Assembly (NCBI GenBank): GCA_944390935.1
Contig: CALXRU010000004.1
Location: forward strand, 1 to 64,000
From: Acidaminococcaceae bacterium
GTDB taxonomy: Bacteria; Bacillota; Negativicutes; Acidaminococcales; Acidaminococcaceae
Length of the DNA: 64,000 bases
Direction of reading: 5' to 3'
The position numbers were made by a program, and so were the translations under genes. Each line of letters begins with the position of its first letter. Position 1 is the stretch's first letter. Of this stretch, positions 34,277 to 42,768 are shown piece after piece. The notes under the pieces were generated by a model. The model was not told the origin of the DNA. It did not search any database and saw nothing but the letters and a program-made list of their open reading frames with translations.

Positions 34277-35278
34277 TTATTCTGCCAATTTTGCTTTGGT
34301 GTAGCTGTAAATGGTTTGCCAAAAATCGTGGGTGGCCTGCGCATTGGGGTTGGCGGTTTCAAAGGCGTGGTACAGTCCGGGCACAACGTGCATGGTAACG
34401 GCGTTGCCGTCTTCAACAAGTTTACCCGCGTAGGCAATGTCTTCGTTAGCAAATAAATCAAGGCTGCCGACGTAAATCAGCGTGGGCGGCAGGTTTGTCA
34501 AATCCTCCGCCATGGCAGGGCTGAAATAGGGCAGCATTTTACTGCTGATGTCTTGCCCGCCACGCAGTTTTTCCCACGCAAAAACATTGGTGGGGCGCAG
34601 CCAGCAAATGTGACCGGTGTATTCGTCGTTGTAAGGTGATTCATCCGAGCCGGTGCGGTAATCAAGCATCGGGTAAATTAAAACCTGCGCCTTTAAGGGG
34701 ATGTTGGCGTTGTCGCGGTTGTAAAGCGCAAGGCTTGCCGATAAGCCGCCGCCAGCGCTGTCGCCCATGATGACGATGTTATCGCCGTCAAGCCCGAGGC
34801 TTTGGGCATTTTGCTTAATGTACAGCAGCCCGTTGTAAGCGTCGTTAAGCGCCGCCGGGAAGGGCGCTTCGGTGGAAAGACGGTAGTCCGGCGTAATTAC
34901 AGCAGCGCCGGTGTTGTCGGCAATGTTCTGGTAACGCGCCGTGTAATCCATCGCCTTGCGGAACAGATAACCGCCGCCGTGGGAATAATAAATTACCGGC
35001 AGCTTACCGCTGTCCGTATTTTGCGGGCGGAAAACATACATGGTTACGGAAGCCTCACCGCCTTTGGCGGGAACGGTAACGGTTTCGCGCCCCTGCGCCG
35101 TTGTTTGCTGCATGGCTTTAGCAGCTTCAAGGTCGGCGTCAGATGTATAAAGGAACATAAAATTTTCCGCCGCCGCACGGTATTCTGGCTGCACGCGGTC
35201 AAGATAGGGGATTTCCGCAGGCAGCGCCGTAACGGTAAAGCTAAACAGCGCCAGCAGCAGAACCAAAAGCTTTTTCAT
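34277..35278 (-). CDS. Exported alpha/beta-hydrolase, hormone-sensitive-lipase type
   Basis: A 333-residue esterase or lipase with a Sec signal peptide (MKKLLVLLLALFSFTVTA). It has the oxyanion motif SHGGGY (about 99-104), the nucleophile elbow GDSAGGG (about 171-177), an acid in GSLDLFANED (about 268-277) and the catalytic histidine in GLYHAFE (about 300). Family members hydrolyse short-chain esters; the natural substrate is unknown. Last gene of a minus-strand group of exported enzymes, 15 bases after the ABM gene. Confidence 0.88.
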   Translation of the reverse strand: MKKLLVLLLALFSFTVTALPAEIPYLDRVQPEYRAAAENFMFLYTSDADLEAAKAMQQTTAQGRETVTVPAKGGEASVTMYVFRPQNTDSGKLPVIYYSHGGGYLFRKAMDYTARYQNIADNTGAAVITPDYRLSTEAPFPAALNDAYNGLLYIKQNAQSLGLDGDNIVIMGDSAGGGLSASLALYNRDNANIPLKAQVLIYPMLDYRTGSDESPYNDEYTGHICWLRPTNVFAWEKLRGGQDISSKMLPYFSPAMAEDLTNLPPTLIYVGSLDLFANEDIAYAGKLVEDGNAVTMHVVPGLYHAFETANPNAQATHDFWQTIYSYTKAKLAE

Positions 35279-35293
35279 AAAATCACCCGCCCA

Positions 35294-35986
35294 TTAAATT
35301 TTGCCGCTCAAGGTAACGTCCTGCAATTTGTTAACGATGAGGGTTTTATCCGTCACCATGTTTTGCACGGCTTTGTTGTATTCCTGAAAGTACGGCCCTG
35401 CGATATGTGCTTTGTAGGCTTCGTCATCGGCATAAAGCTCCAGCAGGTGGAATACGTTGGGGGTGGCGGTTTCCGTCGTTGCCAACAGTGCCAGCACGCC
35501 AGTTTCGTTGGTAACGGAGGCTTTCATTTCCTTTGCCAGCACTTTTTTATATTCATCAAGCTGCGCCGGGTCGATAACAAGTTTTGCCATGCGCGGCTTA
35601 TCGGCGGTGCCGCTTGCTTTGCTTTGCAGCAAAAAGGCTTCAGCGTTTAAAATGCCGGTTTTGTTGGCAAGCTTTGCAATTTCCGTGCGGGCGGATTGCA
35701 GTCTGGCATCGTTTTGCAGTGCGGTGCAGGCGGCTTCGTCTTTGTAAATTTCAAGGTAGCGCATTACGCCGTTTTCGTCTTCACCGCCGTAGACAGCCAG
35801 CACGCCGCTGCCTTTTTGCAGTTCTGCGTTGTACGCCGTTACTGCTTCAAACAGCGCGGGCGTGTTCTGTGCTTCGCTGCTGTAAACTACCCAGCGCACA
35901 AAGGGCTGCACCGCTGCGGCAGCGCCTGCCGGTAAAGCCTGCAATCCCAAAACTAACATCAATGCGGTTAAAAATAATTTTTTCAT
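35294..35986 (-). CDS. Exported protein with two ABM-like domains
   Basis: A 230-residue protein with a signal peptide (MKKLFLTALMLVLGLQAL, cleavage near AGAAA). Two antibiotic-biosynthesis-monooxygenase-like ferredoxin folds follow: residues about 28-115 (WVVYSSEAQNTPALFEAV then MRYLEIYKDEAACTAL) and about 130-225 (KLVIDPAQLDEYKKVL then FHLLELYADDEAYKAH). ABM proteins often act on quinones or phenols without a cofactor. AGGAG lies before the ATG. The gene sits between the cyclophilin-like lipoprotein (14 bases) and the esterase. Confidence 0.78.
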   Translation of the reverse strand: MKKLFLTALMLVLGLQALPAGAAAAVQPFVRWVVYSSEAQNTPALFEAVTAYNAELQKGSGVLAVYGGEDENGVMRYLEIYKDEAACTALQNDARLQSARTEIAKLANKTGILNAEAFLLQSKASGTADKPRMAKLVIDPAQLDEYKKVLAKEMKASVTNETGVLALLATTETATPNVFHLLELYADDEAYKAHIAGPYFQEYNKAVQNMVTDKTLIVNKLQDVTLSGKI

Positions 35987-36000
35987 ATCGTTCTTCTCCT

Positions 36001-36468
36001 TTACTCAGCTTTTTCCAAAGTGGCGGTAAAATTGCCGGTTTGTGCTTTAATAATGTCCAGCCCATCTTCCAGCCTGCCGATGGGGATTAAATTGGGGTCG
36101 TCCTTAAAATCTACATAAAAAATGCTTAAATTACCCCACGGCTGGTAAACGCACAGGTCGCCCGCCAGCGGGTGGCAGCCAATGTGCTGTCCTTTTTCGT
36201 CAAGGCGCTTATCAAAATAGGCAATCTTTTCCATGCCGCTAAAATCCTTAAACTCCAGCGTCACGGGCAGGCGGTTGTATAAATCAGCAGCGCTCGGTTC
36301 GCTGCGCAGCGTTACCGGCAGCCTGTGCCCGTCCACGTTCAGCGCGGCTTTATAAGTTTGCGCTGCGGCAGCCTGCTCTAACGGCGCGGCCTGCGTGTCC
36401 TGCATCCCGCCGCAGGCGGATAAACCCAAAGCAGCGGCAATGCCCAGCAGTAAAAATAATTTTTTCAT
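36001..36468 (-). CDS. Cyclophilin-like-fold lipoprotein
   Basis: A 155-residue lipoprotein: signal peptide with lipobox LSAC (Cys about 19), a short linker, then a cyclophilin_like domain (LNVDGHRLPVTLRSEPSAADLY split near 46-67, LPVTLEFKDFSGMEKIAYF, GDLCVYQPWGNLSIFYVDF and LIPIGRLEDGLDII). The domain is small and lacks the prolyl-isomerase residues of true cyclophilins; its function is unknown. First gene of the three-gene unit with the ABM and esterase genes. GGAGGGG precedes the ATG. Confidence 0.8.
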   Translation of the reverse strand: MKKLFLLLGIAAALGLSACGGMQDTQAAPLEQAAAAQTYKAALNVDGHRLPVTLRSEPSAADLYNRLPVTLEFKDFSGMEKIAYFDKRLDEKGQHIGCHPLAGDLCVYQPWGNLSIFYVDFKDDPNLIPIGRLEDGLDIIKAQTGNFTATLEKAE

Positions 36469-36499
36469 AATTACCCCTCCAAATCATTTTGTTACCTTA

Positions 36500-36529
36500 A
36501 TTATAAAAAGCATAATGCGCCGCGTCCAA
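36500..36529 (-). promoter_or_regulatory. Promoter of the cyclophilin-like/ABM/esterase unit
   Basis: Minus strand TTGGAC (36524-36529), 18 bases, TATAAT (36500-36505). Confidence 0.6.
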
Positions 36530-36574
36530 TGCTTAAATATTATCCACCGTTATGCGTTTTGGCTATGAGTCTGG

Positions 36575-36609
36575 CGCAAAAAAAAGGATCGGTTCAGTGC
36601 CGGTCCTTT
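36575..36609 (-). terminator. Terminator of the cupin gene
   Basis: Minus strand AAAGGA / TCCTTT plus CGG / CCG with one mismatch between, followed by a long T run. Confidence 0.7.
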
Positions 36610-36619
36610 GTGTTTGGTG

Positions 36620-37114
36620 CTATTTTAATTTACCGTATTCTTCGTCGGTAACGGGTTCCAGCCATTCGTTGCTTGCGCCTTCGGCAGGCACTTCAATGGC
36701 GATGTGCGCAAACCAGCTGTCCGGTGCGGCGCCGTGCCAGTGTTTAACCTCCGGCGCAATGTTTACAACGTCCCCCGGTTTCAGTTCCTGTGCAGGCTTG
36801 CCCCATTCCTGGTAATAGCCGCGCCCTGCGGTAACAAGCAAAATTTGCCCGCCCTTGTGGTGAATGTGCCAGTTGTTGCGGCAGCCCGGCTCAAAGGTTA
36901 CATTGGCAACGGGCACGCGCTCGGTGGTCAGCATGTTCAAATAGCTTTGGCCGATAAAATACTGCTGGTAAGCCACGTTGGGGTTCCCCAGTTTAAAAAT
37001 GTTTTCTGCGTTAAATTCTTCAGGCATTGCTTTTTCCTGTGCCATAGCGGCATTACCTCCCATAATCATAAATGCGCAAAGTGCAAGTAATAATTTTTTA
37101 GCCTTCATCTTCAT
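36620..37114 (-). CDS. Exported cupin-domain protein
   Basis: A 164-residue protein with a signal peptide (KKLLLALCAFMIMGGNAAMA, cleavage before QEK). One cupin barrel: motif 1 NNWHIHHKGGQILLVTAGRG (histidines about 82, 84, 85) and motif 2 PGDVVNIAPEVKHWHG (about 113-128). The histidine/glutamate pattern should bind a metal. Such single-domain cupins often occur beside CMD proteins, as here (57 bases). Its signal peptide is nearly the same as that of the CMD protein, also at DNA level. Confidence 0.87.
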   Translation of the reverse strand: MKMKAKKLLLALCAFMIMGGNAAMAQEKAMPEEFNAENIFKLGNPNVAYQQYFIGQSYLNMLTTERVPVANVTFEPGCRNNWHIHHKGGQILLVTAGRGYYQEWGKPAQELKPGDVVNIAPEVKHWHGAAPDSWFAHIAIEVPAEGASNEWLEPVTDEEYGKLK

Positions 37115-37171
37115 AACTCCTCCTTCGTAAAGCTTCCGCCTTAGGGCGGATATATTTTGCGGACGGGGATT

Positions 37172-37999
37172 TTATTTTGCCGGTGCCACTGCGTTAATGG
37201 CGCTGATGGCGTTAAGCGTGCGCGGATAGCCGATATACGGCAGTGCGATGGTAGCGGCGTCGATTAAATCCTGACGGGTGTTGCCCACGCCGAGGTTGCT
37301 GTTAACATGCGCTTTAGCCTGCGGGTCGCAGCAGCCCAGCGTAATGATGGCGGTAAAGGTTATCAGCTCGCGCTGTTTTAAATCCAGTACCTTGCGGGTG
37401 TAATAATCACCAAAGCAGTTGCCGCTGAGCCAGTTGTTGATGTGCTTTTGGTCGCCCGTGCCGGAATTTGCAAAGCCGCGCATGCCTTCGCCGAAAATGG
37501 CAACCTGCGTATCTTCGCCTTTTTGTACGCGGTCGGCGTCGGTAGTGGTGCCCTGGTTGGCAAGTTCACCGATGCCTGCTTCTTCAAACGCCAGTTGCAT
37601 TTCAATTAGTGCGTTTTTAGCGCGGGCAAAGCCAACGTAAGGCGTGGTCTGGTAAATTGTTTCGCGGATTTCATCCGGCGTTGCGCCGGCAGCAAGCGCG
37701 CCTTTAACGTGAATGCCGATGTCCTCCGGCGTAGCGTTGGCGGTTAAAACCACAATGGTTAAAAGTTCCTTCTGCGCCAGCGGCATCTGTACCTGATTGT
37801 TAACGTCGCTGTAAATAAATTTCTGCATTATGTCGCCCAGCTCCGGCGAGCCTTTGACATAGCACGGGTTTTCCGTGCCGTAAAGCGTTTTAACGGTGGC
37901 TGCGCTTTCAGCCATTCTGTCCTGTGCCATAGCGGCATTACCTCCTATAACCATGCAGGCGCAAAGCGCCAGTAAAATTTTGGCTGTTTTCTTCATCAT
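37172..37999 (-). CDS. Exported protein with two carboxymuconolactone-decarboxylase (AhpD-like) domains
   Basis: A 275-residue protein with a signal peptide (KKTAKILLALCACMVIGGNA, ending AMAQ). Two CMD/AhpD-like helical domains follow: about 55-140 (QKELLTIVVLTANATPEDIGIH, then GATPDEIRETIYQTTPYVGF) and about 190-270 (LKQRELITFTAIITLGCCDPQ, then DLIDAATIALPYIGYPRTLN). The peroxidatic CxxC of AhpD is absent; the second domain has adjacent cysteines in LGCCDP. Function unknown, possibly a lactone, peroxide or quinone reaction. First gene of the CMD-cupin pair. Confidence 0.86.
   Translation of the reverse strand: MMKKTAKILLALCACMVIGGNAAMAQDRMAESAATVKTLYGTENPCYVKGSPELGDIMQKFIYSDVNNQVQMPLAQKELLTIVVLTANATPEDIGIHVKGALAAGATPDEIRETIYQTTPYVGFARAKNALIEMQLAFEEAGIGELANQGTTTDADRVQKGEDTQVAIFGEGMRGFANSGTGDQKHINNWLSGNCFGDYYTRKVLDLKQRELITFTAIITLGCCDPQAKAHVNSNLGVGNTRQDLIDAATIALPYIGYPRTLNAISAINAVAPAK
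37920..37945 (-). repeat. Signal-peptide coding segment shared with the cupin gene
   Basis: 26 bases here are identical to 37035-37060 in the cupin gene, and the match continues imperfectly upstream. Both encode the end of the signal peptide (GGNAAMAQ). Confidence 0.8.
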
Positions 38000-38049
38000 A
38001 ATCCCTGCCTTTTTAGCCTGCTCGGGGCAGGATTTTCTTTTGTAATTTA

Positions 38050-38080
38050 ATCATAAAACTTGGAGGCGGCTCAAAGTCAA
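38050..38080 (-). promoter_or_regulatory. Possible promoter of the CMD-cupin pair
   Basis: Minus strand TTGACT (38075-38080), 19 bases, TATGAT (38050-38055). The spacer is long, a form that MerR-type activators use, but this is only suggestive. Confidence 0.4.
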
Positions 38081-38089
38081 GAAAAATAT

Positions 38090-38145
38090 AAAAAACTGCA
38101 CTGCCGTTGGATTAGTTAATCCGTTGGCAATGCAGTTTATTTTTT
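38090..38145 (-). terminator. Terminator of the flavin-binding protein gene
   Basis: Long imperfect hairpin with outer AAACTGCA / TGCAGTTT and inner GGATTAGTTAATCC, followed on the minus strand by TTTTTTATATTTTT. Confidence 0.7.
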
Positions 38146-38149
38146 AGCC

Positions 38150-38542
38150 TTACGCCAGTTCTTTCGGTTCTTCGGTAAAGGAGCAGACGGTTGCTTTGAC
38201 GTTGTCCAGATAGAACACAACCATCACGCCGTCGTCGGGATTATACATGTTTTTAAGTGCCGGCACTGCTTCCAGCATGGCAACGCGTGCTTCGCGGCGG
38301 TCATCAAATTTTGTCTCGCCGTCAAGGCGGATCCAGCTGTCCTGCCCTTTCATGGCAGAAATTTCAACTTTAGGGTTGGCAACCAGCTGTTTGTAAACAT
38401 TTTTGGTGTTGGCGGTGATAAAATACAGCTTGCCTTCAAATTCGCATACAGCGCCGAAGGGGCGTACGCGCGGCTGGTCACCGTCCATGGTGGCGATGTA
38501 GAACACGCCACAGTCTTTTAAATAATCAAGTACAGCAGACAT
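38150..38542 (-). CDS. Pyridoxamine-5'-phosphate-oxidase-like flavin-binding protein
   Basis: A 130-residue cytoplasmic split-barrel protein: VFYIATMDGDQPRVRPFGAV (13-32), LYFITANTKNVYKQLVANPKVEI (39-61) and WIRLDGETKF (69-78). This is the PPOX-like group that binds FMN or F420; the real substrate is unknown and pdxH is unlikely because the length is too short. AAAGGAAG precedes the ATG. It is transcribed alone and sits next to the exported enzymes. Confidence 0.85.
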   Translation of the reverse strand: MSAVLDYLKDCGVFYIATMDGDQPRVRPFGAVCEFEGKLYFITANTKNVYKQLVANPKVEISAMKGQDSWIRLDGETKFDDRREARVAMLEAVPALKNMYNPDDGVMVVFYLDNVKATVCSFTEEPKELA

Positions 38543-38589
38543 TATAATTACTTCCTTTCATAAGCCGGTTTAGGTTGGCTTACGTTTTT

Positions 38590-38618
38590 ATTATAACGCT
38601 GCCGCCGCAAAAAATAAA
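38590..38618 (-). promoter_or_regulatory. Promoter of the PPOX-like gene
   Basis: Minus strand TTTATT (38613-38618), 17 bases, TATAAT (38590-38595). Confidence 0.45.
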
Positions 38619-38640
38619 TATATGCCCCGCATTTAAAAAA

Positions 38641-38649
38641 TGTTATAAT
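38641..38649 (+). promoter_or_regulatory. Extended -10 of the patatin gene
   Basis: TGT-TATAAT, 31 bases before the ATG at 38680; no good -35. Confidence 0.5.
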
Positions 38650-38679
38650 TAAAGGCAGAAACAATTACGGAGGTGCTTT

Positions 38680-39534
38680 ATGATACTCGGCAATCTCAGC
38701 CTGATACTTGAAGGCGGCGGCATGCGCGGCATGTTTTCGGCAGGTGTGTTTGACGCTTTTATAGAAAAAGAGCTTGTGTTCCCGCATATTGTCGGCGTGT
38801 CGGCAGGCGCCTGCAACATACTTTCGTATATGTCCGGGCAAAAGGGGCGCACAAGGCGGATAATTGAGGATTTCGTCGGCGACGACCGCTATTGCAGCGT
38901 AAAAAACTGGCTGCGAACACGCTCACTGTTCGGCTTTGATTTTATTTTGAACGATATACCGCGCCGCCTGCTGCCGTTTGATTACGAAGCGTTTTACGAT
39001 TACCCCGGCAGGTTGGAAGTCGGCACGACGGACTGCGAAACAGGCGAATCAATCTGGTACACGCAGATGGACATGGGCAAAAACTTCACGCCGGTGCGTG
39101 CTTCGGCATCGCTGCCGTTTTTTGCGCCGGTTGTGCATTTTGATAAGCGCCGCCTGCTGGACGGTGCGCTGACCGACCCCATTCCGGTGGACCGGGGGCA
39201 AAGGGCAGGCTATGATAAATTTGTCATCGTGCTGACGCGCAACAAAGGCTACCGCAAACACCGCGCCGTGCCTTCGGCGCTGGTTAAGCTGTGGTACCCG
39301 CATTACCCGCTTTTGCAGCAGATTTTAGCGGAGCGCCCTGCCAACTACAACAAACAGCTTGAAGCAGTGGAAGCACTGGCAGAGCAGGGCAAGGCGGTAA
39401 TCATCCGCCCGCAGCAGCTTTTGGAAATTGACCGTTTGGATTTGGACAAACAAAAACTTTTGGCGCTGTATGACCACGGCTACGACTGCGGCCTTGCGGC
39501 GTGCAACGAAATTTTAAAACTGAACTATAAATAA
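38680..39534 (+). CDS. Patatin-like phospholipase
   Basis: A 284-residue lipid acyl hydrolase of the patatin family. It has the oxyanion loop [13 protein letters not shown] (residues 9-21), the nucleophile serine in VGVSAGACN (about 39-47) and the dyad aspartate in [12 protein letters not shown] (about 160-171). Layout and length resemble the YjjU/RssA-like housekeeping group. No signal peptide. GGAGGT precedes the ATG. It is followed ten bases later by the DUF2130 gene, so the two form an operon. Confidence 0.9.
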   Translation: MILGNLSLILEGGGMRGMFSAGVFDAFIEKELVFPHIVGVSAGACNILSYMSGQKGRTRRIIEDFVGDDRYCSVKNWLRTRSLFGFDFILNDIPRRLLPFDYEAFYDYPGRLEVGTTDCETGESIWYTQMDMGKNFTPVRASASLPFFAPVVHFDKRRLLDGALTDPIPVDRGQRAGYDKFVIVLTRNKGYRKHRAVPSALVKLWYPHYPLLQQILAERPANYNKQLEAVEALAEQGKAVIIRPQQLLEIDRLDLDKQKLLALYDHGYDCGLAACNEILKLNYK

Positions 39535-39544
39535 GGAGAACACA

Positions 39545-40858
39545 ATGCAGGAAATAAAATGCCCCAAGTGCGGCGAGGTGTTTCAGGTTGACGAAACGGG
39601 TTACGCCGCGATTGTAAAACAGGTTAGGGACAGGGAATTTACCAAAGAGATACAGGAGCGCCTGGCGCAGTTTCAGACGGAAAAGGAAAGCGCCGTGACG
39701 CTTGCCAAAACGGCGACGGCAAAGGCTTATGACGTTGCGCTTGCCAAAAAGGCGATGGAAATTAACGATTTGAAAAACCAGCTTGATATGCAGAAGGTGG
39801 CTCAGGCTTCCAGCTTGCAGGAGGCGCTGAACAAAAAAGAGCTGGAGCTGGCGCAGAAGGAGCAGCAGATTGCCGAATTAACCGCGCGCCTGCAAAGCAG
39901 CGAAACGGCGAAGGAGCTGGCGGTGAACAAAGTCATCAGCGAAAAGCAGCAGGAGCTGTTCAATAAAGAACAGAACATTCTGCAGCTGACCTCGCAGGTG
40001 GAAAACAGCAAAAAGGAAAGCGCTATCCGCGAGCAGAACATCATCAGCACCTACGAAGAAAAGCTGAAATTTAAAGATGAGGAGATTGAACGCTATAAAG
40101 ATTTCAAACTGCGCCAATCTACTAAGATGGTCGGCGAAAGCCTTGAGCAGCATTGCGAAATTGAGTTTAACAAGCTGCGCGCGACGGGCTTCCAGAACGC
40201 TTATTTTGAAAAGGACAACGATGCCCGCACCGGCAGCAAGGGTGACTACATCTACCGCGAGGCTGACGAGGACGGTACGGAGTTTATTTCCATTATGTTT
40301 GAGATGAAGAACGAAATGGACGCGACAGCGACGAAGAAGAAAAATGAGGACTTTTTTAAGGAACTGGACAAGGATCGCCGCGAAAAGAACTGCGAATACG
40401 CCGTGCTGGTTTCGATGCTGGAGAGCGAAAGCGAACTGTACAACACCGGCATCGTCGATGTCAGCTACCGTTACCCCAAAATGTACGTCATCCGCCCGCA
40501 GTTTTTCATCCCCATCATCACGCTTCTGCGCAACGCGGCGCAGAACTCGCTGGAATACCGTAAGGAATTAAGCGTTATCAAAACGCAGAACATTGATATT
40601 TCCAACTTTGAAAATGATTTGAACGAGTTTAAGGATAAGTTCTCGCGCAATTACCGCCTTGCCAGCGAAAAATTTAAAAAGGCGATTGAGGAAATCGACA
40701 AAACCATCGACCATTTGCAGAAAACCAAAGAGGCATTGATGTCGTCGGAGAACAATCTGCGCCTTGCTAACAACAAAGCCGAGGATTTAAGCATTAAACG
40801 CCTGACGCGCAACAATCCCACCATGGCCGCCAAATTTGCGGAACTTGACGAAGATTAA
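39545..40858 (+). CDS. DUF2130 protein (coiled coil plus PD-(D/E)XK-like domain)
   Basis: A 437-residue protein beginning with a small zinc-ribbon remnant ([12 protein letters not shown], residues 4-15), then a long coiled coil rich in K, E, Q and A (about 30-190), then the DUF2130 domain with [18 protein letters not shown] (about 197-214), [10 protein letters not shown] (about 235) and FEMKNEMDA (about 258-266), followed by a helical end. The D then E-x-K pattern fits a restriction-endonuclease-like fold. Activity is unproven. AAGGAG lies seven bases before the ATG. Confidence 0.83.
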   Translation: MQEIKCPKCGEVFQVDETGYAAIVKQVRDREFTKEIQERLAQFQTEKESAVTLAKTATAKAYDVALAKKAMEINDLKNQLDMQKVAQASSLQEALNKKELELAQKEQQIAELTARLQSSETAKELAVNKVISEKQQELFNKEQNILQLTSQVENSKKESAIREQNIISTYEEKLKFKDEEIERYKDFKLRQSTKMVGESLEQHCEIEFNKLRATGFQNAYFEKDNDARTGSKGDYIYREADEDGTEFISIMFEMKNEMDATATKKKNEDFFKELDKDRREKNCEYAVLVSMLESESELYNTGIVDVSYRYPKMYVIRPQFFIPIITLLRNAAQNSLEYRKELSVIKTQNIDISNFENDLNEFKDKFSRNYRLASEKFKKAIEEIDKTIDHLQKTKEALMSSENNLRLANNKAEDLSIKRLTRNNPTMAAKFAELDED

Positions 40859-40914
40859 AAATAAAAACTGCCTTTGCACATCGGCGTAAGCCGTTACAAA
40901 AGCAGGCAAAACAA

Positions 40915-40950
40915 AAATCCCCTGAGGAAATTCCCCGGGGGATTTATTTT
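40915..40950. terminator. Bidirectional terminator between DUF2130 and tRNA-Ala
   Basis: AAATCCCC / GGGGATTT stem with an internal loop region, T runs on both strands. Confidence 0.75.
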
Positions 40951-40954
40951 TTAT

Positions 40955-41030
40955 TGGTGGAGACGAAGGGGATTGAACCCTCGGCCTTACGGATGCGAAC
41001 CGTACGCTCTCCCAGCTGAGCTACGTCCCC
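40955..41030 (-). tRNA. tRNA-Ala (anticodon CGC)
   Basis: 76 bases with encoded CCA. The acceptor GGGGACG pairs with CGTCTCC (one G-T pair); anticodon stem TACGG/CCGTA encloses loop TTCGCAT, giving anticodon CGC, which reads GCG. Confidence 0.93.
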
Positions 41031-41042
41031 GTTGATAGTATT

Positions 41043-41071
41043 AGTATAGCACTTTGCGCGTCGGCGTACAA
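41043..41071 (-). promoter_or_regulatory. Promoter of tRNA-Ala
   Basis: Minus strand TTGTAC (41066-41071), 17 bases, TATACT (41043-41048) preceded by TGC. Confidence 0.7.
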
Positions 41072-41081
41072 TAGGCGCGGC

Positions 41082-42581
41082 TTAATTTTCTGCCGTTTCC
41101 GTTTTGCTGCGGCGGTGCCTGGCCGCTGCTAGAAGTTCATCACGGCTGTTATTTAAGTTGCCGCTCTGCACGCGCGCCAACAGGTATTTTAAATACGCGC
41201 CGGTTTCTTCCGGCGGCACTGTTCCGTGCAAGTCCGCGCCGCTGATTGCCAAATCCGAAGTATGCACCGGCATTTTGGTGCGCGCCAGTTCGATAACGGC
41301 GTCTGCCAGCTCGCGTCCTTCCGCCATCAGCTGCGGGTTCTTGCCCGCGTGCGTTGCGCCCATGTCCGCCAGAAACACTTCTTTCAGCTGCGTAAACGCT
41401 TCCGTCAAATCCTTTTCGGTGCGGAACTCGCCGCTTGCAGCTTCCGCCCGTACCCAGCGCATCAGCGTGCGCTCCTTGGTAAACATCATCGGCGCAAAGC
41501 GCATGTGGCGCGATACCAGCCAGACCACGCGCTTTTTAAAATCTTTCGGGTAACGCAGGCGCGTTAAAAGTTCTTCCGCCATGACAGCGCTTAATGCTTC
41601 GTGCCCGTGGTCGCTCGGCGAACCGTCCGGGTGCGTGCCGCGGATGCCGGGCATGCCTTTGCCAAGGTCATGCAGCAGCATCGCCCAGCGGATAGTTAAA
41701 TCGCGCGGACTGTTATCGACGGCGGCCAGCGTGTGTTCCCAAGCATTGTAGCAATGGAAGCGCCTGTTTTGCGGCAATCCTGCCAGATGGCGCAGCTCCG
41801 GCAGGATTGCGATTTCCGTATAGCTGCCGCCTTCTTTTATGCGGCAATGTGCGTCTGTCAGCCCCGTTGCCATTAAAAGCATTAAACCGTGCCCGGCGTA
41901 CTCGCTGAGCAAAAGCTTATCCAGTTCGGTGCGCACGCGCTCCAGCGAAAGCCCGGCGCAGCGTTCAACCGGGAACTTAAAATTCTGTGGCAAGTAATAG
42001 GGCGTGCCTTCTTCGCCAAAGGGCGGCAGCAAACCGTCTCCCTGCACATAAGTAAAGCCAAGCTGCCCCACAAAACGGCAGGCGCGCAGCATGCGCAATG
42101 CGTCCTCGCTGTAGCGTGTCTGCGCATCACCGACGGTGCGCAAAATTTTTTTCGCCAAATCCTCCTGTCCGCAGTGATAATCGTAAATCTTGCCGTCCGC
42201 GTCCATCACCATGGCGTTAACGGTAAAATCGCGGCGGCTTAAATCATCGCGCAGCGACTTGCTGAACCACACCTTCTCCGGCTTGTGGGCGTCGCTGCCG
42301 TAGCTTTCGCCGCGGAAGGTCGTTATCTCCACATTGTGTCCTTCGATAACGGCGACAACGCAGCCAAAGTTCTGCCCCAAGTTATCAACCGTTTTAATGT
42401 CGTGCGCTTTGCAAACGGCGGCAGTTTCTTCCGGCAATGCGCTTGTCGTAGCGTCAAAATCGCCGGGCGGCCGCCCCAAAAGCAAATCGCGCACAGCGCC
42501 GCCGGCAATATAAGCCTCATAACCGGCAGCGTTCAGCACGTTCAATATTTTTTTGGCGTAAGGGGGGATAGCATATTTCAT
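41082..42581 (-). CDS. cca: CCA tRNA nucleotidyltransferase with HD domain
   Basis: Adds or repairs the 3' CCA of tRNAs. The 499-residue class II enzyme has the head motif AGGAVRDLLLGRPPGDFDATTSA (two catalytic aspartates, about 25-47), RRDFTVNAM (about 115-123), the helical neck region YSEDALRMLRACRFVGQLGF (about 157-176) and an HD phosphohydrolase-like domain (WAMLLHDLGKG, then SDHGHEALSA). The tRNAs in this window encode CCA, so repair is the likely main role. The tRNA-Ala gene follows on the same strand. Confidence 0.92.
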   Translation of the reverse strand: MKYAIPPYAKKILNVLNAAGYEAYIAGGAVRDLLLGRPPGDFDATTSALPEETAAVCKAHDIKTVDNLGQNFGCVVAVIEGHNVEITTFRGESYGSDAHKPEKVWFSKSLRDDLSRRDFTVNAMVMDADGKIYDYHCGQEDLAKKILRTVGDAQTRYSEDALRMLRACRFVGQLGFTYVQGDGLLPPFGEEGTPYYLPQNFKFPVERCAGLSLERVRTELDKLLLSEYAGHGLMLLMATGLTDAHCRIKEGGSYTEIAILPELRHLAGLPQNRRFHCYNAWEHTLAAVDNSPRDLTIRWAMLLHDLGKGMPGIRGTHPDGSPSDHGHEALSAVMAEELLTRLRYPKDFKKRVVWLVSRHMRFAPMMFTKERTLMRWVRAEAASGEFRTEKDLTEAFTQLKEVFLADMGATHAGKNPQLMAEGRELADAVIELARTKMPVHTSDLAISGADLHGTVPPEETGAYLKYLLARVQSGNLNNSRDELLAAARHRRSKTETAEN

Positions 42582-42608
42582 AAAAACCTCATTTAATATT
42601 TTGGAAAC

Positions 42609-42624
42609 ATAGTTATATAACTAT
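42609..42624. repeat. 16-base perfect palindrome upstream of cca
   Basis: ATAGTTATATAACTAT lies 28 bases before the cca start and 57 bases before the -35 of the divergent toxin-antitoxin pair. It could be an operator. Confidence 0.5.
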
Positions 42625-42680
42625 TATATATTTTAACAAAGTAATAGTATAGCTTGATTCTAAAAAATTTTTAAAACTAC

Positions 42681-42709
42681 TTTACAAATCTTATTTTGTA
42701 TGCTAAACT
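42681..42709 (+). promoter_or_regulatory. Promoter of the Phd/ParE-type pair
   Basis: TTTACA (42681-42686), 17 bases, TAAACT (42704-42709) preceded by TGC. Confidence 0.6.
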
Positions 42710-42768
42710 TTTGTATGTTCTTTGTCATGAATAATGGCTAGGAAATTTGATGAGAAGGGAGGAAGAGC

